Positions 1 to 9,850 of a stretch of 64,000 nt of DNA are shown here, one piece after another (the first letter of the stretch is position 1; the number at the start of each line of letters is the position of its first letter). The stretch lies in contig JAFGMA010000171.1 in NCBI GenBank assembly GCA_016927835.1, positions 1 to 64,000 on the forward strand. Reading direction: 5' to 3'. The position numbers and the translations under genes were made by a program. The notes beneath the pieces are model-generated. The model made no database searches and was not told the DNA's origin. It was given only the letters and a program-made list of their open reading frames with translations. The stretch comes from Candidatus Zhuqueibacterota bacterium (GTDB lineage Bacteria; Zhuqueibacterota; Zhuqueibacteria; Thermofontimicrobiales; Sulfurfontimicrobiaceae).

Positions 1-10
1 AGTAAGTTAT

Positions 11-51
11 GAGATTGCTTCGTCGCTCGTACCTCGCTACTCGCAATGACA
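11..51. repeat. Short intergenic repeat word (GAGATTGCTTCG...CGCAATGAC type)
   Basis: The start of this stretch (GAGATTGCTTCG) and its end (CGCAATGAC) match a word I recognise from intergenic repeats of many environmental bacterial genomes. The middle is locally repetitive (GTACCTCGCTACTCGC). It lies beyond the 3' end of the minus-strand LamG gene and has no coding content. Only one copy is in the window, so its repeat nature rests on recognition and not on comparison here. Confidence 0.4.
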
Positions 52-164
52 AACTAATGTTACTTTTTAACCCTTAACGAGTATAATATCCCTCACTCTC
101 GTTTACTTCAGCGAGTGTCAATTCAAAGGCACGGGCTCCGGTTTCCATAAGAAAGCTGCCTCAA

Positions 165-2150
165 TCACTTGCGTCGGAATTCATTTATTCGCACGCTGTA
201 AATAAGTGGGAAGCATACCGAGTGCCAGGGATAATATGCTTTTTCATGCTGCAAAAATAGGCAACCCGAATTCGAAAAGGCGATCAGTGAGTCCTTTCCG
301 AGCAAATCGATTTCGCGTGTGCCGGCGGGAATCGGAAAATAGGCGATTGAGTGCTGAAAACCTGTTTGCTCATCGAACGGGTATTTCCGCAAGAAATTGG
401 TCTCCTCGGCATAGCCCTCGGAAAAAATCCAGTATAGTAGCCCATTTTCCCGGATGAGCGCGCCGCCGTTAATATTGCTCAATTGCGCGTCCTTGCCATC
501 CTTGAAATATGTTGGCATGCGCCAGGCACGCTGGTACATTACATTTGTGCCGCTGACAAGATTTTCTTCACCGGATGCCGGATGTTTCAGATTTCCGTCA
601 TTGCTCACCAGAAATTTATAAAGCCAGCCCAGGCTGTCGTTATGCGCAACCTTTGATGAATTCACCAGATGAGCGAATGCTCCCAACCATAGCGCAGAAT
701 TGTCGCCTTCCGCGGGCACAAATTTCATCCAACCCTGACCGCCATCCCAAATATCATTTTTCGAAGCAAAAATTGGCAATCGCCAGTATCGCATGGGCCA
801 GGTTGCATTGTCAAACCGGAAGGTACTTCTAAGTTCATATTTGCCCAATAATTGATATATCTCGTTGGATTCGGTATGGCGTTCACCCGAAAGCACAAAT
901 AAATATTGTTTCATGCCAAGATTGAATGCAGCCAACGCGGCGATGGATTCTTTTCTTAATTCGCCATCAAGTTTGAAAAAGCGTTCAACTTTGTACCTGC
1001 CTTCGTCCGGCACGAGATCGACAATAATCGGTGGATGTTTTCCTTCTTTATCGATGCGCCCGGTTTCATCTTTCCAGTTTAAGCCGAGAAAAATATGGTG
1101 CGGAAATTTCGGATCCGTCTCATCTTCGAGGACTGCGAGCCCTGATGCGATATAACCACTATTTTGAAAAGGGAGATAGCATTCGGCTTTGACTCCCGGC
1201 ATTAGCGAAGCTAAAATCCGCTTCTCGGCGACACCTCCGGCGGAATCAAGGGAGCGATCCAGATACATGGGGATTCCGAAACACATTGTCAGATCGTCCG
1301 GCGGGTAAAGCTGAAGATAACCGGGATCGGCGGGGTAATTTTTCATTTCCAATGCCATGACCATCCCATCAAAGAAGCGGATTGGTCCGCGTTTATCACC
1401 GATATCAATCTGGTGAACGCCAATGCCGGCGACGGTTGCTTTTCCGTTGCACTGCGCACGAACCGCATAATGAGCACCGCTGCTTGAGATGGTTTTAGTG
1501 CTGATTTTTCTATGGTCGATCCAAAGTTCTAAATGATGCATCGCCGAGGTAGTGTCAGATTTGATCACGCTATCGCGAAACGCGAGCATAATCCATTCGT
1601 TCGCTTTTAGCAGATTGGATTCAGTGGAAATTTCCAGCGATTCCCGGTTTGACTCCGGCGTTTTAATGGTAACCTCGCCAATAAGTGCGCCGTGTTCGAT
1701 TGATAGTGAAAATCCGTTTTCGATCCAGAATACAGGTTGATAGTCATCGACATATTCCGGGCAAATCCACGCCGTGATTGTGAATCCTTCTGCAACACCG
1801 TTTTCAAAAGCGCTGATATCGATATCCTCATCCAAATCAAAATGAATATAACTCGAGGTGCCATTCAACCACGCCACGCGGACCGGATCGAAGTAATTGG
1901 GAGAGGGGTACGCCATATCGCGGACATTCTTTTCGCGGTGCCGACTCGCAATATTCGAATTCTCGCCTTCCAGGTCAGAGCGGTAGCGTAAAATGACTTT
2001 TTTTTCATACGCATCGGGATTCGCTCCGGGATGCGCTGAAACAGAAATGCTCAATAGAAGAGTTGTCATTGCCCAAAAAAAACACGAATTTCTTCCTTTT
2101 TTCCATTGAAAATGCGATACGTTTGCATTCATTCGCTTTGAGGTTTGCAT
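165..2150 (-). CDS. Secreted LamG (concanavalin A-like) domain protein of unknown function
   Basis: A 661-residue protein with a probable signal peptide: basic residues, a hydrophobic core around residues 25-40 and a plausible cut after SVSA. Residues about 75-270 read as a LamG or concanavalin A-like beta-sandwich (motifs YIHFDL, FTITAWICPE, then a short WIDHRK strand), a fold that usually binds carbohydrate or sits beside glycan-active domains. The remainder, about 300-650, is rich in aromatic residues and beta-strand-like and may be a propeller, but I cannot name a family. The first ATG follows a GGAAG at short spacing. It stands alone on the minus strand. A role in binding or processing an extracellular glycan is inferred from the fold and from the polysaccharide-active genes in the window; no catalytic residues are recognised. 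Confidence 0.6.
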   Translation of the reverse strand: MQTSKRMNANVSHFQWKKGRNSCFFWAMTTLLLSISVSAHPGANPDAYEKKVILRYRSDLEGENSNIASRHREKNVRDMAYPSPNYFDPVRVAWLNGTSSYIHFDLDEDIDISAFENGVAEGFTITAWICPEYVDDYQPVFWIENGFSLSIEHGALIGEVTIKTPESNRESLEISTESNLLKANEWIMLAFRDSVIKSDTTSAMHHLELWIDHRKISTKTISSSGAHYAVRAQCNGKATVAGIGVHQIDIGDKRGPIRFFDGMVMALEMKNYPADPGYLQLYPPDDLTMCFGIPMYLDRSLDSAGGVAEKRILASLMPGVKAECYLPFQNSGYIASGLAVLEDETDPKFPHHIFLGLNWKDETGRIDKEGKHPPIIVDLVPDEGRYKVERFFKLDGELRKESIAALAAFNLGMKQYLFVLSGERHTESNEIYQLLGKYELRSTFRFDNATWPMRYWRLPIFASKNDIWDGGQGWMKFVPAEGDNSALWLGAFAHLVNSSKVAHNDSLGWLYKFLVSNDGNLKHPASGEENLVSGTNVMYQRAWRMPTYFKDGKDAQLSNINGGALIRENGLLYWIFSEGYAEETNFLRKYPFDEQTGFQHSIAYFPIPAGTREIDLLGKDSLIAFSNSGCLFLQHEKAYYPWHSVCFPLIYSVRINEFRRK

Positions 2151-2596
2151 AATCTTCCAGCCTTCAATCGTTCGTCTGTCAACTTATTTATCATAACACG
2201 ACGTAGTTTAACCGAGTTTTTCAGGAGCGCCTTCAGACTGCGCCTGTCAGCTTTTTTAAATGAACAATTTTCGATCCAAACACCCACACGGGAACGCCGC
2301 CCACAAAAAACGGAAATTTTCAGGCAAGTTCCGATATATAAAAGATTACGAGCGATTTTCGATCCCTGGATCGGGGCAATTGCGATCAGGTTTTAATCAT
2401 GATACGTCTATTCCTTTTCCGGAGAATATCGCTTGTCCCAGGATTCAGAATATGAAGCTGCGGATCGCTAGCGGTTGATCGAATCTTTTCGGATGAATTG
2501 CGCTGATAGAAATAAAGACAGTAATATTCACAAGATGAGAGATTTCGACGCTAATATTTCCGATGAATTTCAAATCAGAATTGTTAAGTTCAGGAC
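2151..2596. other. Intergenic region without a supported gene
   Basis: Small ORFs on both strands show no family motif, no good ribosome site and unlikely amino-acid composition. The region holds the upstream region of the LamG gene and the tail beyond the GAF gene's terminator. A TTGACA word about 30 bases upstream of the LamG start lacks a matching -10 box. Confidence 0.5.
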
Positions 2597-2634
2597 AAAA
2601 AAAAGCCTCCGGTAAATGGTTATTACCGGAGGCT
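2597..2634 (-). terminator. Rho-independent terminator of the GAF gene
   Basis: A perfect 12-bp stem (AGCCTCCGGTAA with its complement TTACCGGAGGCT) and a 7-base loop, followed on the minus strand by eight T residues. It lies about 110 bases after the stop codon of the minus-strand GAF protein gene. It also shows that the ORF running through it (2445-2717) is not a gene. Confidence 0.88.
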
Positions 2635-2746
2635 CTTTCAATGATTTCACAAGAGGTCGTCCTTCGAAAGGAGCGATCGTCCACATATTTATGCAGTGCG
2701 ATTTTAATAAAATGCAAAGCGTGAAACCTGTGTGCCTGAAAATGGA

Positions 2747-3796
2747 TCAGGGCTTTTTGACTTTTTCAGCCTTAGCCAGGAGAGTATCCTGGTAGCGCCG
2801 CTCAATATCCAATGCCAATCCCTTTTTGAATTCATCGTTCAAATTGATGATATTTTTTCCCGATTTGAGAACCAAAATTCCCATTTTAATATAATCCATC
2901 AACGTTTGATGAACCTTTCTCAATTCTTCATATCGGGTTTCCAGCCCTTTGATGCGGTTTTGGGAACTTGTCAGCGAGCGTTGGAGTGAATTCAGATTCC
3001 GGTGCGTTGTGGCGTTTTCGATTGCCTGAGCGGTTTTAGTTGCTACCTCAAACAGCAGTTGAATCTCTTCCTCGAAATAAACCTTATTTTTGGGTTTTGA
3101 GCTCAGAAGCAACACACCGGTGAGCCGGTCTTCATAAACGAGCGGCAAACAGAGTGCGGCTTGCAGTTTTTTTAATTTTTCCTTTTCCTCGCGCCCAAGA
3201 TATTGATATTTCTCCGATTGGGTCAGTCTGGCAAGATATAATGGCTTTTTGGTCATCGTCATCCATACCATGAAACCGCCGCTTGCTTTGAACTGGTATT
3301 TTCTATTATCTTTCATGTTTAAGCCAAAGCAATCGGATAGTTCATGAATCTCCCCTGACGAATCCAGAGTGAAGAGGCTGACTGCCTGCAAATTGAAGAT
3401 TTCAGATATTCGACGCACGATGACGCGCCGCAGTCTCAGCAAATGAGTGATGAATTTTACTTCCTCTGCCAGATGTCGGAGTTGAGTTGTTACCCAGATA
3501 GCTTCACGGTTCAACAGATGATTGAGTGCATCGACTATTCTTGCATGAATGACCGAATACAAAAGCAACACAAGAATCAGCGAGCATAAATCGATGCAAT
3601 ATTGCGGAAGCTGAATCGTCCGGGTTGAATGGGTGAATGCTATTTGGAGCGAGATAAAAATGCCTGCAAGCACACAGAATGTTAGAATTGTGCCGGACAG
3701 CTTAAAGACTTTCATAGCGTTAACTACCGAATTTTTGTAAGTACTAGGAATTAAATATTTAAAGGTAAACGTGTGCTTCCGGAAGCCATGTCCCAT
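2747..3796 (-). CDS. Membrane-anchored GAF-domain sensory protein
   Basis: Two hydrophobic helices near the N terminus (around LSGTILTFCVLAGIFI and CSLILVLLLYSVIHA) are followed by a linking helix and a GAF domain at about residues 125-265, with typical segments such as ALCLPLVYEDRLTGVLLLSS and a final helix FEVATKTAQAIENA. A coiled coil (about 270-310) and a short C-terminal region end the protein. No kinase, cyclase or HD output domain follows, so it probably passes a signal by protein contact. The given start lacks a strong ribosome site; Met28, just before the first membrane helix, is an equally good start. The gene is single and ends at a clear terminator. The ligand is unknown. Confidence 0.7.
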   Translation of the reverse strand: MGHGFRKHTFTFKYLIPSTYKNSVVNAMKVFKLSGTILTFCVLAGIFISLQIAFTHSTRTIQLPQYCIDLCSLILVLLLYSVIHARIVDALNHLLNREAIWVTTQLRHLAEEVKFITHLLRLRRVIVRRISEIFNLQAVSLFTLDSSGEIHELSDCFGLNMKDNRKYQFKASGGFMVWMTMTKKPLYLARLTQSEKYQYLGREEKEKLKKLQAALCLPLVYEDRLTGVLLLSSKPKNKVYFEEEIQLLFEVATKTAQAIENATTHRNLNSLQRSLTSSQNRIKGLETRYEELRKVHQTLMDYIKMGILVLKSGKNIINLNDEFKKGLALDIERRYQDTLLAKAEKVKKP

Positions 3797-4036
3797 GACG
3801 CTTTCGGTTCATTTGCTTTTTGGTACCATGCCGATTGAATGCTAACACAAAGGGCGATAGAGCACGTATGAACCTTATTCCGGTGAGCACAATGGCTGCA
3901 GCTTTTTTGATTGCAGTACCTTGAAAATGACCCTGCTGGTGCAGAATCCTTTGGAGGTGAAGGACCGGGCGCAATTTATCATGCAGTTGAAATGCTCGTT
4001 TCTATCAGACTTCAGATATGTCAAAGAACAATTCAG

Positions 4037-4291
4037 CTAATGATTGCATTTGCGTACCAATGGCACAATCACTTTCCGAGTTGAATTGAGATTCATGTCC
4101 GTATGCGCGCTTTTTGCCAATCTGGCGATATCAGCAAATTTGAGACGCTTAGTCAGCTTGAATTGCCAACGCTGTCTGATAACGAGCTGCCGCGGTGCTC
4201 CGCTGAATCTGTCTGCCATGACAAAATCCGGCGCTTTACCGGAATTGTAGATTTTGACGAAATGTGTTGTGCTTTCACCTTTGTGTAGCAT
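4037..4291 (-). CDS. Possible small hypothetical protein, 84 aa
   Basis: A basic 84-residue reading frame that matches no family I know. It is listed only because a promoter-like TTGACA box on the same strand lies about 145 bases upstream and because the composition is not plainly absurd. No ribosome binding site is visible before its ATG. The plus strand carries overlapping open frames of similar size, so it may well be a chance ORF or a decayed fragment. Confidence 0.22.
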   Translation of the reverse strand: MLHKGESTTHFVKIYNSGKAPDFVMADRFSGAPRQLVIRQRWQFKLTKRLKFADIARLAKSAHTDMNLNSTRKVIVPLVRKCNH

Positions 4292-4410
4292 AAAGCGTAT
4301 CTAAAACAGAAGTTAACTCATAGCCCGCATGGTGAAAAAATGTTGATGGTCGCAGCGATGAAACCATAAGCCTGATGACTTCTGATAGCAACAAAAAAGC
4401 ATGGCTTATT

Positions 4411-4438
4411 AATTTACTAAAAAAAATATCTTTGTCAA
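4411..4438 (-). promoter_or_regulatory. Sigma-70-like promoter candidate, minus strand
   Basis: On the minus strand TTGACA is followed after 16 bases by TAAATT, with an A/T-only spacer. It points toward the weak 84-codon ORF and, further on, the GAF protein gene. Confidence 0.35.
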
Positions 4439-4749
4439 GTATAAAATTTGATTTTCAATGAATTCAAATCTGACTGCAAAAAATCCGATTTTGGGACAGC
4501 TTTTTAAAACCGCCAATCGAGGCACAAAGGGCAAGCTCTATTGGCAACATTGAAGCTCAATTCTTGTCAACCGTTCGATTATTTTTTGAGGTGAAAGCGA
4601 TCTTATGCTGCATTGATTCATGCCTGGGCAAACACATTTTCGAAAACATCGCGGAACTCCAAATTCCCACGGGAGATATAAAACAAAATGATATTCAGCA
4701 ATCGAAGAATTTCTTCAAAGCTACCCTCATTTAACGGAGAAATATCACC

Positions 4750-7700
4750 ATGGCGTACTCACCCGAATCGGAACCCCGAATGTTGTCACGCACCATCGTC
4801 CGGTCAACATCGATCTCCAGAAACGGAGAGACAGATGCGGTAATTATCTTCCCGATGCAGTTTCCTGAATATAAACAACTGGCAGAAACCCTGGCTATCG
4901 CTATTGAGAAACGAAGCGGTGCGCGTCCGGACTGCATCTCGAGCAGCGAGATTTTCACTGCGAGGGACACGCGTTTGCCGGAGCGCTATCGAAGGCATCC
5001 GCTCATTTTGATCGGAAATCTAAATAACAATCCTGCGCTGACACCGCTTTATGCGCGTTTTTATTGCGCAACGGATTCCACCTATCCCGGCAGCGACGGC
5101 TATGATTTGCGCACGCTTGTCAATCCCTACGGAACCGGTTCAAACGTCATTTTGGCTGGAGGAAGCACACTCCGCGGCTGCCAGCGCGCTGTGGAACGGC
5201 TTATCTCACATATCGACGATGCGAATGGGCAGGATGAGCTCACGCTCCCATTCCTGTTGGACGTAGAAATTGAGCCGAATTTGAAGCAGATGCTCATCGA
5301 TTGGCCCGAAGCACCGCCGGATGCCGCGCTGCCCAAAGTCGAGGATGGTATGAAAAAAGCCCTGGGATTCAATGAGGGGCTTACGAGGGCGATCGGCTCT
5401 TATACAAGTCTTTATTCATGGACCGGCGATGAACGTTACGCGCTATATGCCCGCAATTGCCTGAAAATGCTCAACGAAATGGTGACCGATAGCTACGGTG
5501 ACTGGCACTATCGCGCTGAACGATTATTAATTGCATTACCGTTGCTTATCGCCGGCGGATTTCTCGAAGATGCGGATATTTTGCGAGCCGATGAATTGCT
5601 TCTGGGTACCGCCCTGGCAACGCAGGATATGTGGTGGCGCATGCGCCACGATAAGCCGCCGCTCGGGCATCGCCATCATGGCAAAGGCACGCATGAGTTT
5701 TATTTGCTGGCGCGCTACCTGCGCTTTCAGGCAAATCCGAATCCGGCTGCAAAATCGCTATGTGATCGCTGGATTAAAGAATGCGAAACTTTTCTGGATG
5801 CACTGGGATGCACCTGCGGCACGGATGATCAGGATGATGAGTCTTCGTTGAATAATATGGCCACGCTGTACTGGTATGCGCTGAGTGCGGAAAAATATGG
5901 CTTTTTTGAAAGCGGTCATGCCAGACGGATTGCCAGTCGCGCATTGGCACTGCACGATAACAAGGGCGCAGGAGCGGGTCAGGGCGGATACGGTGAGGGT
6001 TTGTCCGGGGCGCTGTACGTCCAACAGGAAGCCACTGCTCCGGTTGCCGCCTGTGTGTTTTATTACCAGGACAGCCAACTAAAATGGATTTTGGAGAACA
6101 TGCCAAATCTCAGCGTTCCCATCCGCTATGGATTTCTGCATTTTTCACCGCCATTCATGCACAAATTCGACACCGGACCGGAACTCCCTCCGGAGCCGCC
6201 GGACGATCTGGGTGGCATTCAGCGCCTGCCGGTTACGTCGCATCAATTCGCAATTGATAACAACCCACCGGAGCACATCGAACCGGCGGGTCACCTGGTG
6301 AATGCGCCCGAAACCTGGTTGATGGCAGAAGGCGTGGGCGTCAACAAGCTTCCGCAGGAGAAGGGATTTGACAAGCTGGTGATGCGCAGCGGATTTACCA
6401 CCGACGACAGCTATTTGCTTTTGCAGGGCTATCAGGGCGGATATCGCTGGCAGGGGCACATGCAGGCTGCCAACTGCATCGTCCGCTTCAGTCAATTTGG
6501 ACATAGCTTCCTGATCCAGAATACCGCGCGGCATTCGCTGTTTCACAAAAATGGTGTATTCGTCAGCAATGGATTTAATAATTCGCCGCTTCAACCCATC
6601 GCCGAATGGCTGGCAATTGACGATTTTTCCGGATTGGGTTTGAGCACAACGAGGTTGTCCGAATATCATGGCGCTGAATGGGTACGTTCCATTTTCTGGG
6701 CGAAATCAGGAAACGGCTATTTTGTAGTCATCGATTCCATCTTGCCGGATGCGAACGGATCCGCTTCGCTCACCTGCACCTGGCGTACACCAGCGTACGC
6801 CACTTTGAAAGAGCGAACGTGGCAATCTCGGCAGGGGGCGCACCAATTTATATTAAAATGCAGTGAAACATTGAAAATGACCAATGAGTCCTGTAGCGAA
6901 GCAGATAAGCAGGGCGCGGCGAATCCGTTCGTCCTGCGCCAGGTTAAAACAGGAAATTTTAACCAGAACACGCGCATTTCTTTTGAAAATATATTCTATG
7001 TCAAATCACAGGCAGCAACTGCAAGTCTGGATATCCGGCACATTGCGCCGGGACAGGTTGTCATCCTGGAAAACGAGGCTCCGGTGACATGGTGCGGAGT
7101 TGGCGATAAAACTCGACATTTAGCCGGTCCGACGTTCACCGCAAAAGCTGTCTGCGGCTGGGTGTCTGAGCATGAAATTGCTTTTTCAGCGCTGCAATCT
7201 TTATCTGCGAAGGACGAAATTAAATGGCATTTTGAGAGCGACCAGCCGGTTGGCTTCCATCTGGATTTGAAATCCGCACAATTGACATTGCGACCGGATA
7301 CGCCGCAAGATCAAACTATCGCGTTTGAATTTGATTTTGGCGGTGAGAAAAGATCGGATCAGGTGGCAGCAGATACCTCTGCAAAATTTGACATGTCAGC
7401 GGAAGTGTGTGCCAGCGTGGCGCAGAGTATCCGCAATCAGGTTTGCGCGATCTCTGCATCCGAAACCAGGGAACCGGAGCCGCGTCAATCAATCACCAGC
7501 CGCAGCGGGTGGGGATCCGACTGGAAATTCGATAATTGGGAGCGGATCCCCGAACGAATTCGTGATGTGACCATCGAGGCAAATCCGGCGCCGGTCGATG
7601 GCTTTCCCGAGCAATTAATCGACACAATGCTCCCTGAATTGAGAGAAACCTGGATCCAGTGGCATAGGGCGCTGCGATATGAGTTGTTGCTGTCATTTCC

Positions 7701-9111
7701 CGCTGAGAAATCCATCGACCGGCTACGCATCGTGGGCGACAGCCACCACGATCCGATTTTGAGAAAATTCAATCCGCTGCCGCAGGAGATTGAAGTCTGC
7801 GTCAGCAGCTATGGCTTCAAGCAGGATGTGCGCCCTTGCGAGGTGAGCCGGGAATCGGGCACTTTGCTGTACAAGCGCTATCGTGACATGGCGGATAGCT
7901 TCGAAACGCGCGAGGTTATGGTAGGGCAGGTGGCGAGACAAATCCGGGTAAACATTGCCGCACCCTCCGATGGGCGTCAGCTCGTTTTAAATGAAATCGA
8001 AATATATAGCACGAACACCGTGAGTCCCGCGATTCGACATATATTCGCGGCAGATTTGCAGAATGATGGGAATCCTGTTGCAATCATCACAAATGAAGCG
8101 AATGAACTCGTTGTACTGGAGGCGGATGGCTCCGTGCGCTGGCGGCAGAAAATGCCCCGGGCGGTTACGCATCTTTCCTGCCTGGAGCTTGATGCTGACG
8201 GCGAAAAATGGCTATGTTTGGGGCTGCTGGGCGGCGAACTGCGAATCCTGTCTGCTGACGGCTCTTTGCGACAATCGATTCAATTAGCCGAGCAATTCAA
8301 AAACCGTACGGATGCATTTTTCGGCTGGTTCGGTACAATTCATTCGATCAATATCTGGCATCGCGAAGCAAGCGGACGGGCAGCACTGGTACTCGGGGGA
8401 TACGCGATCATCATCTTCCTCGATCCCGATGGCAACATCATCGGTCACAGCTTTGGCGATGGTCCCTGGATAACGGATATTCTGGCGACACAACCGGATG
8501 GCTCGGGTGCCCGTGATTTATGGGTGCGCTGCGGCTGGAATCACGGCGTCTTTTATTACGAAGGAACACCGGGAGCGGCGCCTTCTGGTGAATACGTCAC
8601 GTTCGGCGGCGTTGAGCAGCCGATGTTCCGACCATTGCGCAAGGTGATTCCGTTTGTGAATGGCAAAACCGTGACATTCGAGTGGCTTGATGAGAGCGGA
8701 AAATATATCCTGGCAGCAGCGGAAAACGGCGTCGGCGTATTGTCAACGCATACAAAGGATTGGCTCTGCAAAATCGAAGGCGGAACACCGATTTCGGCAT
8801 GCCTTGCGGGTGGCAGTTTGGATGAAATCATCATTGGCGGCGCAGACGGATTTATCACTGCCTTTTCGGCGCAGGATGGTCGTCCGTTGCGCCGGCTGTT
8901 GCTGGGCGCCCCGGTCGTGGGGTGTGCAATGCTTAAGCGAAATAGCGTTCTTGCGGTGGCGACACGCGAAGGGATACATGCAATTGATCCTGATTTCAAG
9001 CAATATGGCTGCTATTCGGCGCGCATCAGGAGAATGATCCGATTCGGAAATGACCGCATTTTGATCGAACGCGATGATGGCGTTCTGGAAATGCTGAAAT
9101 TGGATGTCTAA
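4750..9111 (+). CDS. Heparinase-like multidomain protein with discoidin-like and propeller modules (1453 aa)
   Basis: Four parts can be seen. Residues about 30-165 resemble the N-terminal domain of alpha-glucuronidases and hexosaminidases (GARPD, LILIGN, ILAGGS). Residues about 190-510 are helix-rich and look like an alpha/alpha toroid. Residues about 530-850 look like the beta-sandwich of heparinase II/III-type lyases, with a GHMQAAN segment in the position of the usual H-x-x-x-x-N region. Residues about 910-1085 resemble an F5/8 (discoidin) sugar-binding domain ending in LNEIEIYS. Residues about 1090-1453 are repeated propeller blades (VVLEADGSVRW, LRILSADGS, IIIGGADGFI). GGAGA stands nine bases before the ATG. 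No signal peptide is visible, which is odd for such a layout. Action on uronate-containing glycans is inferred from the folds; catalytic residues cannot be fixed by eye. Confidence 0.68.
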   Translation: MAYSPESEPRMLSRTIVRSTSISRNGETDAVIIFPMQFPEYKQLAETLAIAIEKRSGARPDCISSSEIFTARDTRLPERYRRHPLILIGNLNNNPALTPLYARFYCATDSTYPGSDGYDLRTLVNPYGTGSNVILAGGSTLRGCQRAVERLISHIDDANGQDELTLPFLLDVEIEPNLKQMLIDWPEAPPDAALPKVEDGMKKALGFNEGLTRAIGSYTSLYSWTGDERYALYARNCLKMLNEMVTDSYGDWHYRAERLLIALPLLIAGGFLEDADILRADELLLGTALATQDMWWRMRHDKPPLGHRHHGKGTHEFYLLARYLRFQANPNPAAKSLCDRWIKECETFLDALGCTCGTDDQDDESSLNNMATLYWYALSAEKYGFFESGHARRIASRALALHDNKGAGAGQGGYGEGLSGALYVQQEATAPVAACVFYYQDSQLKWILENMPNLSVPIRYGFLHFSPPFMHKFDTGPELPPEPPDDLGGIQRLPVTSHQFAIDNNPPEHIEPAGHLVNAPETWLMAEGVGVNKLPQEKGFDKLVMRSGFTTDDSYLLLQGYQGGYRWQGHMQAANCIVRFSQFGHSFLIQNTARHSLFHKNGVFVSNGFNNSPLQPIAEWLAIDDFSGLGLSTTRLSEYHGAEWVRSIFWAKSGNGYFVVIDSILPDANGSASLTCTWRTPAYATLKERTWQSRQGAHQFILKCSETLKMTNESCSEADKQGAANPFVLRQVKTGNFNQNTRISFENIFYVKSQAATASLDIRHIAPGQVVILENEAPVTWCGVGDKTRHLAGPTFTAKAVCGWVSEHEIAFSALQSLSAKDEIKWHFESDQPVGFHLDLKSAQLTLRPDTPQDQTIAFEFDFGGEKRSDQVAADTSAKFDMSAEVCASVAQSIRNQVCAISASETREPEPRQSITSRSGWGSDWKFDNWERIPERIRDVTIEANPAPVDGFPEQLIDTMLPELRETWIQWHRALRYELLLSFPAEKSIDRLRIVGDSHHDPILRKFNPLPQEIEVCVSSYGFKQDVRPCEVSRESGTLLYKRYRDMADSFETREVMVGQVARQIRVNIAAPSDGRQLVLNEIEIYSTNTVSPAIRHIFAADLQNDGNPVAIITNEANELVVLEADGSVRWRQKMPRAVTHLSCLELDADGEKWLCLGLLGGELRILSADGSLRQSIQLAEQFKNRTDAFFGWFGTIHSINIWHREASGRAALVLGGYAIIIFLDPDGNIIGHSFGDGPWITDILATQPDGSGARDLWVRCGWNHGVFYYEGTPGAAPSGEYVTFGGVEQPMFRPLRKVIPFVNGKTVTFEWLDESGKYILAAAENGVGVLSTHTKDWLCKIEGGTPISACLAGGSLDEIIIGGADGFITAFSAQDGRPLRRLLLGAPVVGCAMLKRNSVLAVATREGIHAIDPDFKQYGCYSARIRRMIRFGNDRILIERDDGVLEMLKLDV

Positions 9112-9149
9112 AAATGGACTGAGGGATTCGAGCGTTGCGAAGAAAATGC

Positions 9150-9178
9150 TTGACATTTAAGCGTTTATTTCTTAATAA
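9150..9178 (+). promoter_or_regulatory. Sigma-70-like promoter candidate before the OmdA-like gene
   Basis: TTGACA followed after 17 bases by TAATAA, about 70 bases upstream of the next start codon. Confidence 0.45.
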
Positions 9179-9251
9179 TCAAATTCCGGAATATCGATTA
9201 AGTAACGTGTTGTTTTGAAGAAGCAGCATCAATTAAAGTCAGAGTTGCGTA

Positions 9252-9818
9252 ATGCAGCAGCAATATTTTCAAACTTCCGATGAATGGCGGAACTGGCTTC
9301 AAGAGAATCATGCCAAAGAAAACAAGATTTGGCTGCTCTTTTATAAAAAAGAGACGGGAAAGCCTTCTATCGATTACGAATCGGCAGTGGAAGAAGCGCT
9401 ATGTTTCGGATGGATCGATAGCATCATCAAAAAAATAGATGACCAAAAATATGCCCGAAAATTCACTCCCAGAAAAGATGACAGCAACTGGTCCGAACTG
9501 AATAAAAAACGCGTTAAAAAATTAATCGCTTCAAACCGAATGACAGAGGTTGGCTTGGCAAAAATCAACATAGCGAAGAAGAATGGTCAATGGGATAAGC
9601 CGGACCGACCGAATATACCAGTAGAACTGCCACCTGACTTCCAACATGCACTGGAACAGAATCCAAAGGCGAATGAAAATTTCCAAAAGTTGGCGCTGAC
9701 CTATCAGAAGCATTATATTGGCTGGATTTCGATTGCCAAACGTCAGGAGACGAAAGAAAAGCGGATAAAAGAATCAATAGCGCTTCTCGAAAGAGGTGAG
9801 AAACTGGGGCTTAAATAG
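9252..9818 (+). CDS. YdeI/OmpD-associated (OmdA) family protein
   Basis: A 188-residue soluble protein with the usual order of this family: an N-terminal part with WRNWLQENH and IWLLFYKK, the conserved EEALCFGWIDS and KFTPRKDDSNWSELN motifs, and a C-terminal helical OmdA part in which YIGWISIAKRQETKEKRI is characteristic. Length is normal for the family. Members have been linked to bacteriocin or peptide resistance in some bacteria, but the biochemical role is not established. It has its own promoter-like sequence and is followed closely by the cysteine-cluster gene, so the two may be cotranscribed. Confidence 0.85.
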   Translation: MQQQYFQTSDEWRNWLQENHAKENKIWLLFYKKETGKPSIDYESAVEEALCFGWIDSIIKKIDDQKYARKFTPRKDDSNWSELNKKRVKKLIASNRMTEVGLAKINIAKKNGQWDKPDRPNIPVELPPDFQHALEQNPKANENFQKLALTYQKHYIGWISIAKRQETKEKRIKESIALLERGEKLGLK

Positions 9819-9850
9819 TCACAATTGTGTCTGGTAAGGATATGGAAAAT

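Larger units (their letters stand above)
3797..4749. other. Long intergenic region with one weak small ORF
   Basis: About 950 bases between the GAF gene and the divergent 1453-residue gene. It contains one minus-strand ORF of 84 codons and a minus-strand promoter-like sequence, both listed separately. The other short ORFs look random. No tRNA, hairpin terminator or long repeat was seen. Confidence 0.5.

Noticed and set aside
2445-2717. Minus-strand 90-codon ORF after the GAF gene
   Set aside because: A rho-independent terminator with a perfect 12-bp stem runs through it, and the translated peptide has no family features.
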